The notes under the pieces: generated by a model
Databases searched by the model: none
Told to the model about the DNA's origin: nothing
Seen by the model: the letters and a program-made list of their open reading frames with translations, nothing else
Source: Hyphomicrobium sp.
GTDB taxonomy: Bacteria > Pseudomonadota > Alphaproteobacteria > Rhizobiales > Hyphomicrobiaceae
Assembly: GCA_030148725.1 (NCBI GenBank)
Contig: JASBSU010000009.1
Coordinates: forward strand, 124,001-188,000
Length of the DNA stretch: 64,000 nucleotides
Direction of reading: 5' to 3'
In this document: piece after piece, positions 9,132 to 16,046 of the stretch
Position numbering within the stretch: position 1 is the first letter of the stretch
Layout of the letters: every line of letters starts with the position of its first letter
Made by a program: the position numbers and the translations under genes

Positions 9132-9494
9132 ATGGCACTCAGGAAGTGGGAGCGGACCGGTCTGACGGCTTATGACGATGGTCCGAAGGGGCGGTGGTTC
9201 ACAGAACCCAACCCGGCCGGATGGACCAATCCCGTGATCAGCGAATGGGAGCTCACCGCCGAGGCGTGGACCGACCACCATGTCCATGACGAGTACGCCT
9301 ATGTGCTCGACGGACAATTGTTCGTCGAATGCGATGGGGTCACCGTCGAAGTGAACAAAGGCGAGATGGTTTGCGTCCCCGGCGGTTCGACCGGTCGCTA
9401 TTGGGCGCCGGTATATGCACGCATGCTCGGCATCTACTCTGCCAATCCCACCGGCGCCGCTATGACGAAGACGAAATTCGAGCGGTTGGGATGA
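9132..9494 (+). CDS. cupin-domain protein
   Basis: A 120-residue single-domain cupin. Motif 1 is present (DHHVHDEYAYVLDGQLFVE, with His49, His50, His52 and Glu54). Motif 2 (GEMVCVPGGSTGRYW) lacks the usual second metal-ligand histidine after the PxG turn, so metal binding may be incomplete. GAGAGGC precedes the ATG. It is divergent from the PepSY gene and convergent with the NepR-like gene. The nearby glutamate-ligase/transporter operon makes a role in small-molecule metabolism possible, but this is proximity only. Confidence 0.78.
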   Translation: MALRKWERTGLTAYDDGPKGRWFTEPNPAGWTNPVISEWELTAEAWTDHHVHDEYAYVLDGQLFVECDGVTVEVNKGEMVCVPGGSTGRYWAPVYARMLGIYSANPTGAAMTKTKFERLG

Positions 9495-9510
9495 CCCGCA
9501 AGGCACCGCC

Positions 9511-9711
9511 TCAACACTTGAGGTCCGTCACGTCATCCTTGTCGAGGCTCAACTCGCCGATGAGACGCTCCCGCTTCTTGTCGTCGAGACAGTTGATAAG
9601 CTCGACCCACTTATCCGGAAGAGGCTCGCGCAAAAGTCCGTCGTGCTTTGCCCGTAGCAGCCAACCAAGGCCTTGCGCGGCTTGAGAGCCAGTAAATCCA
9701 CGAGGTGCCAT
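9511..9711 (-). CDS. NepR-like anti-sigma factor, small
   Basis: A 66-residue protein whose core LGWLLRAKHDGLLREPLPDK and following WVELINCLD align without gaps to the NepR pattern (I/L-G-x-x-L-R-x-x-Y/H-D ... P-V/L-P-D-R/K-F/W ... L-D). NepR proteins bind the sigma factor EcfG and are released when PhyR is phosphorylated, which starts the general stress response. No Shine-Dalgarno is obvious ahead of ATG 9711. Directly upstream is a perfect GGAAC-N16-CGTT promoter, consistent with EcfG autoregulation. Neither phyR nor ecfG is in the window, so this is an orphan copy. Family identity rests on a remembered pattern, not a search. Confidence 0.62.
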   Translation of the reverse strand: MAPRGFTGSQAAQGLGWLLRAKHDGLLREPLPDKWVELINCLDDKKRERLIGELSLDKDDVTDLKC

Positions 9712-9743
9712 GTTTGGTGCCCGCCGTTGCCTTCCCTGAGAAG

Positions 9744-9770
9744 GGAACGCCCCGGCCCGGCTGTCGTTCC
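9744..9770 (-). promoter_or_regulatory. EcfG-type promoter of the NepR-like gene (bidirectional symmetry)
   Basis: On the minus strand GGAAC (9770-9766), a 16-base spacer and CGTT (9749-9746) match the EcfG consensus exactly. Transcription would start near 9739, about 28 bases before the ATG at 9711. Because the arms are GGAACG and CGTTCC, the plus strand also reads as GGAAC (9744-9748), N16, CGTT (9765-9768). A GC-rich inverted repeat (9756-9764 with 9772-9780) overlaps it. Confidence 0.65.
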
Positions 9771-9824
9771 AACAGCCGGGCACACCCGTCGTTGTTTGAA
9801 CGGCCGTCAACCTTCGGCCGCAGA

Positions 9825-11186
9825 TCAATAGAATTTCAGGTAACGCGCACGCTCCCAATCGGAAACGTGATTGGTGTAGCTCAGCCACTCGTTACGCTTG
9901 AAGTCCACCCACGCTGCCTTCATCGCGGGACCGAACGTGGCTTCGCTCAACGGATCCGCATCGAATGCGTTTACGGCCTCCTCGAGCGTCCGCGGCAGAT
10001 GGAACACACCCATTTCCTTCAGCTCGGCTTCGCTCTTGAGATACATGTTCTCGGTATGCGGATCGCCAGGATCGAGCCCCTGCTCGATGCCTTCAAGCCC
10101 GGCGGCGAGAACCATCGCCGCGCCGAGATACGGATTGCAGGCGCTGTCCGTCGCGCGCAATTCAACGCGGCCGCCACCCAGCGGGATACGCAGCGTGTTG
10201 GTGCGATTGTTGTTGCCGTAGCACGCCCAGACCGGAGCCCACGTGAAGCCCGACATCGATCCTTTGAGCACCAGGCGCTTGTAGCTGTTTACCGTCGGCG
10301 CGACGACAGCACAGATGGCAGGAAGATGCTTCAGGATTCCGGCGAGGAACTGATAGCCGAGCTTCGACAAACCGCACCCGCGTGGATCGGCGGCATCGGA
10401 GAAGAGGTTGCCGCCGGTGTCCTTGTCGAAAAGCGACATGTTGAAGTGCGCGCCGCTGCCGGCGCGGTCACCGTAGGGCTTCGGCATGAAGGTAGCGAAA
10501 CCGCCGTGCTTGCGCGCGATCTCATGCGCCATGAGACGGAAGAACACGAACTTGTCCGCCATGGTGAGCGCGTCGAAGTACCGGAAGTCGATCTCGAACT
10601 GACCGATACCGTCCTCATGGTCGAAACTGTATACGTCCCACCCGAGGTCGTTCATCGAGTCGACGAGTTCGCCGATCCAGCCGATGTTGTCCAAAGTCCG
10701 CGCGACGTCGTACGCAGGCTTGTCGAGATTCTTGCGGCTGGAAAGCGGTTTGAACCCGAGCACCGGGTCATCCTGCAGCACGAAGAATTCAGCTTCCATG
10801 CCGAGATTGAGCCCGTAGCCGAGCGCCTCCGCCTTCGCGAGCGAACGCTTCAGGATGTTGCGGCTGCACGCCTCGAACGGCTTTCCTTGGCACCACAGAT
10901 CGCTGGCAAACCATGCGATCTCCTTGTTCCACGGCAGCACGATGCATGATGCGGGATCGGGGTGCGCCGCGACTTCCTCGTCGCTGATATCCTGCGGTAT
11001 GCCGTCGAGCGCCGCGCCGGTGCACAGCTCCGATCCGCCAAGCATGCGGTCAAGATGCGCCACCGGCACCGTCTTGCCCTTCGACACGCCGTGCATGTCG
11101 ACATAGCTCGCGAGCAGGTATTTGACGCCATCCGCGGCGAGCCTGCTCTCGGGTCCACCCGACCCGCTTCTAACGATTGCGTCCAT
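9825..11186 (-). CDS. type III glutamine synthetase family ligase (GlnT/GmaS-like)
   Basis: A 453-residue protein of the glutamine-synthetase fold, matching the short type III/GlnT group. It has the N-terminal beta-grasp (YVDMHGVSKGKTVPVAHLDR), the metal-binding GMEAEFFV strand, KPYGDRAGSGAHFNMS of the ATP/glutamate site, and the arginine-rich RTNTLRIPLGGGRVELRATD. Members make glutamine from glutamate and ammonia or, in methylotrophs, gamma-glutamylmethylamide from methylamine (GmaS); sequence reading alone does not separate these. It is the last gene after permease, ATPase and binding protein on the same strand, with a strong hairpin in the 86-base gap before it. Shared transcription suggests it glutamylates the imported amine. 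No mgs/mgd genes are adjacent. Confidence 0.82.
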   Translation of the reverse strand: MDAIVRSGSGGPESRLAADGVKYLLASYVDMHGVSKGKTVPVAHLDRMLGGSELCTGAALDGIPQDISDEEVAAHPDPASCIVLPWNKEIAWFASDLWCQGKPFEACSRNILKRSLAKAEALGYGLNLGMEAEFFVLQDDPVLGFKPLSSRKNLDKPAYDVARTLDNIGWIGELVDSMNDLGWDVYSFDHEDGIGQFEIDFRYFDALTMADKFVFFRLMAHEIARKHGGFATFMPKPYGDRAGSGAHFNMSLFDKDTGGNLFSDAADPRGCGLSKLGYQFLAGILKHLPAICAVVAPTVNSYKRLVLKGSMSGFTWAPVWACYGNNNRTNTLRIPLGGGRVELRATDSACNPYLGAAMVLAAGLEGIEQGLDPGDPHTENMYLKSEAELKEMGVFHLPRTLEEAVNAFDADPLSEATFGPAMKAAWVDFKRNEWLSYTNHVSDWERARYLKFY

Positions 11187-11234
11187 TTGTCTTTGTTACT
11201 CCGCTGCTCATCTTCTGAGGTGCTTTGTCCAGGT

Positions 11235-11263
11235 GAGCGAAGCGGCAAGCCGCCGCTTCGCTC
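11235..11263 (-). other. intercistronic hairpin between binding protein and ligase
   Basis: Perfect 12-bp arms, GAGCGAAGCGGC and GCCGCTTCGCTC, flank a five-base loop. No T-run follows on the minus strand, so it looks like a transcript-stabilising or processing hairpin rather than a full terminator. It would let the binding protein be made in excess over the ligase. Confidence 0.55.
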
Positions 11264-11272
11264 TTTGGAGCG

Positions 11273-12286
11273 TTATTTCGATGCAACGAGCGCGCTGACG
11301 AACTTCGCATCGAACGTATTTTCGATGCGGGGAGCCGCTTTGATCTGTCCGCGCTTCATAAGGACATCGGCGATCAGCTTGCCGGACGTGAACAGCGATT
11401 TCGCATCGTCGCGCGGCCCGAAGTAGCCGGCCATCTCGCTGACTGGAATGTTGTAGGCACCAGCGGCCTGCGCCTTCACATCTTCCACTGTCGTCGAGAA
11501 GTACTTGGCGACGATCGCGTAAGCCTCATCCGGATGCTCCTTCATGAAGGCCATGCCATCGATGTAGCCTTTGATGACCGCATCGACGGACTTCGGATTC
11601 TTGGCGATGTAGTCCTCCGAGAAGTAGAGAACATCGGTGATGAGGCCAGGCGCCGCCGCCGAAGTGTAAATCGCGTGATAGCCGCCGTTGACGTCGAGCT
11701 TCAGGATCTTGCTCACGTTCGGCTCGTACGTCGCCCCCGCCACGGCTCCGCCAACCAGCGCACCGGCGACGTTCTCAGGTGTGGCGTCCAATCCCTCGAT
11801 ATCCGCCTCAGTGAGGCCAACCTGCTGGAGACCATACGCGACGAGAAGATTGTCACACGTCGCAAACGGATAGGCGACCTTCTTGCCCTTCAGATCCGCC
11901 ATCGACTTGATCGACTTCAGGGCGACGACGGCATCGGCACCATTCGAGTAATCGATCGGCATGACGACGCGGAATGCGTTGCCGTTCGCGACGAGATTGA
12001 TCACCTGATCATAGGTGTACATCGCGCCCTGGATACCGCCGCTCTGCAGCGCCGCGGGAATGAGCGAAGGATCGGCGAAATCCTTCAGCTCGACCTTGAC
12101 GCCGTGCTTCTCGAACAGGTTCTTTTCGACGGCCACATAGAACGGTGCATAGCCGATCCAGGCGACGGTCGCGAGCGTCACCTCTCCCTCCGCGCGAGCC
12201 GGGCCGGCGCCTGCCGAGAAGATGCAGGCAACCGCTGCAACTGAGGCAATCGCCACGTTTCGCAGTTCAGTCCAAAGACGAGTCAT
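11273..12286 (-). CDS. ABC transporter substrate-binding protein (NMT1/SsuA-like)
   Basis: A 337-residue periplasmic binding protein with a signal peptide (about residues 1-31, VAIASVAAVACIFSAGAG, ending ARA). It has the NMT1/THI5-like fold: VTLATVAWIGYAPFYVAVEK near the N-terminus, MADLKGKKVAYPFATCDNLL, then a hinge and second lobe. This family captures nitrate, taurine, sulfonates, pyrimidine precursors or other small nitrogen or sulfur compounds. GGAGGAG lies eight bases before the ATG at 12286; an upstream ATG at 12331 would spoil the signal peptide. It follows the ATPase by 45 bases in the transporter operon. The ligand is unknown, but the co-transcribed glutamate ligase points to an amine or amide. 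Confidence 0.85.
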   Translation of the reverse strand: MTRLWTELRNVAIASVAAVACIFSAGAGPARAEGEVTLATVAWIGYAPFYVAVEKNLFEKHGVKVELKDFADPSLIPAALQSGGIQGAMYTYDQVINLVANGNAFRVVMPIDYSNGADAVVALKSIKSMADLKGKKVAYPFATCDNLLVAYGLQQVGLTEADIEGLDATPENVAGALVGGAVAGATYEPNVSKILKLDVNGGYHAIYTSAAAPGLITDVLYFSEDYIAKNPKSVDAVIKGYIDGMAFMKEHPDEAYAIVAKYFSTTVEDVKAQAAGAYNIPVSEMAGYFGPRDDAKSLFTSGKLIADVLMKRGQIKAAPRIENTFDAKFVSALVASK

Positions 12287-12331
12287 CTCGTGTACTCCTC
12301 CACAAGGCTGCCGCGCATCATGCGTCGGCAC

Positions 12332-13147
12332 CTATGCCCCGACTGCCGACCTATCGTGGGATAGGCCGACGGTTTCACGTACGCGCTCCATGACGGAGCG
12401 CTTCAAAGCGACGAATTCCGGCTCGACGCGCATCGCCGCGCTCCGCGCGCGCGTCAGCGGGACGTCGTAGATTGTGTCGATGCGGCCCGGATGCGGAGAC
12501 AGCAGAACCACGCGCGAGCCGAGATAGACCGCCTCTTCCACGTCATGGGTGACGAAGAGGATCGTCGTGCCTTCCTCCGCAACGACATCGAGCACGAGGT
12601 CCTGCATGACCTCGCGTGTCTGCGCATCGAGCGCGCCGAAAGGCTCGTCCATGAGGATGATGGATGGCTTGGACATTAGCGCGCGAGCAATCGCGACGCG
12701 CTGGCGCATGCCGCCGGAAAGCTGTGAGGGATAGGCATCGAGAGCCGCGGCGAGCCCGACCAGCGCGATCAGCTTGCGCGCCCGTTCCTCCTCCGCGCCG
12801 CGTTCGAGTGCTAGATTGTCGTGCAGATTGGCTGCAAGCCGGCGGCTGAAAAGCACGTTCTGCTTCACCGTCAGCCACGGAAAGAGGCTGTAGTCCTGAA
12901 ACACCATGGCCCGATCGACGCCCGCACCCGCGATCGGCCGCCCGCCCACGAGCACAGCGCCGCTGTCGGCGACTTCAAGACCTGCAACGATCCTCAGGAG
13001 CGTCGACTTCCCACAGCCGGATGCGCCGACCAGCGTAACGAGTTCGCCCGCTTTCACGCTGAGCGAGATATCGTCCAGCACCCGCGTCGTGCGGCGCCGG
13101 GTTACGAATGACTTGCACAGGTGCCGGATTTCGATGGCGTTGGTCAT
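12332..13147 (-). CDS. ABC transporter ATPase (nitrate/sulfonate type)
   Basis: A 271-residue ATPase of the SsuB/TauB/NrtD group that energises the importer. Walker A GASGCGKST is at about 41-49, the signature LSGGMRQR at about 143-150, Walker B IILMDEPFG at about 163-171 and the switch histidine in FVTHDVEEAVYLG. It sits two bases downstream of the permease stop, so translation is likely coupled. Length and motif order are normal for the family, with nothing missing. Confidence 0.92.
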   Translation of the reverse strand: MTNAIEIRHLCKSFVTRRRTTRVLDDISLSVKAGELVTLVGASGCGKSTLLRIVAGLEVADSGAVLVGGRPIAGAGVDRAMVFQDYSLFPWLTVKQNVLFSRRLAANLHDNLALERGAEEERARKLIALVGLAAALDAYPSQLSGGMRQRVAIARALMSKPSIILMDEPFGALDAQTREVMQDLVLDVVAEEGTTILFVTHDVEEAVYLGSRVVLLSPHPGRIDTIYDVPLTRARSAAMRVEPEFVALKRSVMERVRETVGLSHDRSAVGA

Positions 13148-13149
13148 CG

Positions 13150-13998
13150 CTATTGCCTCCTCAGGTACGGGAAGAGGACGTAGTGCAGGCCGCGCAGCAG
13201 CTGATCCTGGAAGAGCCCGAGAAGCCCAATGACGATGAGGCCGGCGAAAATCTTGTCCGTCTGCAGGAAGCGTTGCGCTTTCAGGACGGAGTAACCGAGG
13301 CCGGAGTTAGCAGCGACCATCTCGGCGACCACGAGGTAGGTCCAAGCCCAGCCGAGCGTGATCCTGCATGTGGTCAGCAGCGCCGGCGCCGCCGACGGAA
13401 AAATGACCTTGTAGACGATCTCCCTGGGCGTCCCGCCCATCGTCTGCGCAGCCTCGATCTGCTGCATCGGCACTTTGCGCACGTCGTCAGCAAACATCAG
13501 GACCATTTGAAAGAATGTCCCAATGAATATGACGGCAACCTTCGACGGCTCGCCGACGCCGCACCACAGCATCATGAGAGGCACGAACGCGACCGCCGGC
13601 ATGTAGCGAACGAAATCCATCGCCGGCTCGAGAAAGGCTTCCGCCGGCTTGAACGTCCCGGCAAGCAGCCCAAGCGGCAACGCAAGCGTGAGGGACGCCA
13701 GGAAGCCCAGCGAAACCCGCTGAACACTGATGGTGAGGTCTCCCACGAAGCCCTCATTCACGACCCAGGTCCAGAAACGCCTCACAACGTCGAGCGGACC
13801 CGGCATGAAGATCGCCGGCACCACGCCCGTTTGACTGAGAACCGTCCACACGAGCAGCGGCGAAAGAACGCCAAGAACCGCGTAGAGCGCGAACTGACGA
13901 CGACTGATCGCCCCGCGGATCGTCCACCGGCCGGATGAGGCAGGCGAAGGCATCAATTGAGCCGCCGGAGATGAGGTATCTGCCATCAGCGCATTCAT
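13150..13998 (-). CDS. ABC transporter permease (SsuC/TauC type)
   Basis: A 282-residue inner-membrane permease with about six helices, the first near FALYAVLGVLSPLLVWTVL. The cytoplasmic coupling loop carries the EAA motif (EAAQTMGGTPREIVYKVIFP). It is the first gene of the transporter-ligase operon and begins about 68 bases from an 18-bp palindrome shared with the divergent TetR gene. The start is uncertain: ATG 13998 has AGGG very close upstream, while ATG 13986 and ATG 14055 are in frame. Substrate specificity is set by the binding protein and is not readable here. Confidence 0.88.
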   Translation of the reverse strand: MNALMADTSSPAAQLMPSPASSGRWTIRGAISRRQFALYAVLGVLSPLLVWTVLSQTGVVPAIFMPGPLDVVRRFWTWVVNEGFVGDLTISVQRVSLGFLASLTLALPLGLLAGTFKPAEAFLEPAMDFVRYMPAVAFVPLMMLWCGVGEPSKVAVIFIGTFFQMVLMFADDVRKVPMQQIEAAQTMGGTPREIVYKVIFPSAAPALLTTCRITLGWAWTYLVVAEMVAANSGLGYSVLKAQRFLQTDKIFAGLIVIGLLGLFQDQLLRGLHYVLFPYLRRQ

Positions 13999-14065
13999 TT
14001 CCCTGCCCGCACCATTCGCTCGCCGTGCGCTTCCGAGTGCAACGAAAGACACCATTGCATTGCAC

Positions 14066-14083
14066 TAATTAAGCGCTTAATTA
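14066..14083. promoter_or_regulatory. 18-bp palindromic operator between ABC operon and TetR gene
   Basis: TAATTAAGCGCTTAATTA is a perfect inverted repeat in an AT-rich island of otherwise GC-rich DNA. It lies between the divergent permease and TetR genes, the usual place for a TetR-family autoregulatory operator. Binding here would control both directions. Confidence 0.7.
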
Positions 14084-14182
14084 ATTTCAGCGCGCAAGCA
14101 AATGGCCTCGAAAAACAGCCTAGATTCCGAACAATCTTTGCACCAAGCGCACAAATAACGAGCACTGCGCGCGTCGTTTGCT

Positions 14183-14920
14183 ATGACGTGGTCTGAGAGC
14201 AAGATGCAGCGAAGATTCGGAGACACGAGGGTGGGCACTCAAGGCAAACGAAAAGTCAGCGCGCGACCAGTACGCAAGCGCGCCAGCGCTCCAGCGCGCC
14301 CCCAACAGCGCGTCGGCAGACCAAAATTGGATGTCGCTTCGCTCGACGCTCAGACGCATATCCGCGAGACAGCGCTCGATCTCTTCGCTGACCGCGGCTT
14401 CTCAGCGGTGACAACGAAGGATATCGCTCAAGCGACCGGATATAATCAGGCGCTCATCTACTACTACTTCGGCAGCAAGGAAGAGCTGTTCCGTGCTGCG
14501 GTCTCGCTCGCCGTCGAGCGCGCCTTCCATCAGTTCCAGCTCGCGCGCGATGGTTTGAACTGCCCGAGCGCCATCATCTACGGCTGGCTCGACAATCACC
14601 TCAAGGCGTACGACACCATCGCCAAGCTCATCACGATCTCGATCGACTACGCCAAAGCGACGAAGCGCAACGTTCGCATCGACGATGCCATACGCCGCTT
14701 CTACGAGGACGAGCGCGAGGTGCTGCGCGCCGCCTTGGCCGACGGCATAAAATCCGGCGAGTATCGCAAGGTCGACGTCGACGAAACGGCGAGCTTCATC
14801 TCGACCTACCTCGACGGCGTCTTCGCGCGCGCACTGATCCTGAAGGACTTCAAGCCGGAGAAGTCAATCCGCGAGCTTCGATCCTTCCTGAGCACTCACC
14901 TCGACAACAAGCGCAAATGA
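14183..14920 (+). CDS. TetR-family transcriptional regulator
   Basis: A 245-residue regulator. A basic, disordered N-terminal extension (about 1-55, rich in Arg, Lys and Ala) precedes the helix-turn-helix domain (about 59-105: IRETALDLFADRGFSAVTTK then IAQATGYNQALIYYYFGSKE). The rest is an all-helical ligand-binding and dimerisation domain. It probably represses the divergent ABC-ligase operon through the palindrome at 14066-14083 and is relieved by the transported compound or a metabolite. The start may be ATG 14204, which has GAGAG upstream. A PotD-like gene follows 13 bases downstream and is almost certainly co-transcribed. Confidence 0.88.
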   Translation: MTWSESKMQRRFGDTRVGTQGKRKVSARPVRKRASAPARPQQRVGRPKLDVASLDAQTHIRETALDLFADRGFSAVTTKDIAQATGYNQALIYYYFGSKEELFRAAVSLAVERAFHQFQLARDGLNCPSAIIYGWLDNHLKAYDTIAKLITISIDYAKATKRNVRIDDAIRRFYEDEREVLRAALADGIKSGEYRKVDVDETASFISTYLDGVFARALILKDFKPEKSIRELRSFLSTHLDNKRK

Positions 14921-14933
14921 GAGTTGCCACCAA

Positions 14934-15989
14934 ATGACGTCGCTTCGCTACCTCGGATGGGAAGGCTACGCCGACGGTGAGTTTCAGCTGGCGCTCCGCG
15001 ACGCCACCGGCCTCGACATCGTCGGGACAAACCATCTTTCCGACGAGACAGCCTGCGCCATGGCGCTCGCGACGCCTGCGGCCTGGGACATCCTCAACAT
15101 CAACACCCCGTTCGTGCGGGATCGCCTTCACCCGCAAGGTGTCATTCGGGCGCTCGATGCGCGCTTTGCGCCGGCGACGGGGTCTTTGACCGGCGCCTTC
15201 GAACGCTTCAGGGCACCTGCGGAAAGCGCAGACGGCGCGACGATCGGCATCCCTCAGCGCTGCGGACCCTTCAATCTGGTCATCAACCAGAACAGCCTAT
15301 CCGTCGCAGTTGCGCGCGATCAAGGCTTCGGCCTCGGCCGCAACCCGGATTTCCGCGGCCGCTTCGGTGTGCTCACCTACGACGACTTCAACGTGATGCA
15401 CACGGCCATAGCTGCCGGGCTAAATCCATTCGAACGCTTCGACGCCACCGCCACATTGACCTTCGCCGCCACTGCGCGGACCATCTTTGAATCGGCGAAA
15501 ATCATCTCTGACGACCACAACCTGCTCAACCAAGCCCTCATCGACCAGCAGATCGACTTCTACATGAGCGGTGGCGTCTATGCGGCATCGCCGGCGCGAC
15601 TTGCTGGTCATCTCGAGGTGCGCGCCGTGACGCCGAACCGTGGGCCTATCTCCGGCAAGGGCGGCGTGGCTTTCGTCGAAATCAACGCCATCCTCGATAA
15701 TGCGCATGCCGCGGAACATGCCGCCAATGCGTTCCTGGATTACATCCTGAGCGATGAGGGTGCGGTGGCTGCGTCCCTCGCAGCAGGCGCCTGCAATCCG
15801 GTCGCCCAGATGCACAGTTCGGCAGTCTTCAATCGCTTCACCAGCGATCAACTGACGGCAATGCAGTGGGATGACTTCGAAGAAGATATGTCCCGCTGCG
15901 CCGATTACGCACTGATACCCGACTACGACAAACTGGTCGCGATCATCCGCGGCGCCGCGAAAAATCGCGGGCCGGGGCGCGTCGCTTGA
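14934..15989 (+). CDS. PotD-like solute-binding protein without signal peptide
   Basis: A 351-residue protein resembling extracellular binding proteins of the spermidine/putrescine (PotD) type: MTSLRYLGWEGYADGEFQ at the start, IGIPQRCGPFNLVINQN and YDDFNVMHTAIAAG in the lobes, and AFLDYILSDEGAVAASLAAG near the end. It begins directly with the first beta strand of the mature fold and has no signal sequence, lipobox or upstream hydrophobic stretch, so it should stay in the cytoplasm. It lies 13 bases after the TetR gene, so a role as intracellular ligand sensor, scavenger or buffer for the operon's substrate is possible. That role is inference. The alternative is that its signal peptide was lost. 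Confidence 0.7.
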   Translation: MTSLRYLGWEGYADGEFQLALRDATGLDIVGTNHLSDETACAMALATPAAWDILNINTPFVRDRLHPQGVIRALDARFAPATGSLTGAFERFRAPAESADGATIGIPQRCGPFNLVINQNSLSVAVARDQGFGLGRNPDFRGRFGVLTYDDFNVMHTAIAAGLNPFERFDATATLTFAATARTIFESAKIISDDHNLLNQALIDQQIDFYMSGGVYAASPARLAGHLEVRAVTPNRGPISGKGGVAFVEINAILDNAHAAEHAANAFLDYILSDEGAVAASLAAGACNPVAQMHSSAVFNRFTSDQLTAMQWDDFEEDMSRCADYALIPDYDKLVAIIRGAAKNRGPGRVA

Positions 15990-16046
15990 CACCGAACAGC
16001 TGCGACGAAGCCTCGACACCATCGCCGCCAACGTTGTCCGGCCCAA

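Noticed and set aside
9705-10949. 414-residue plus-strand frame opposite the glutamine-synthetase-like gene
   Set aside because: Antisense shadow. A possible antisense transcript is considered separately, but not as a protein gene.
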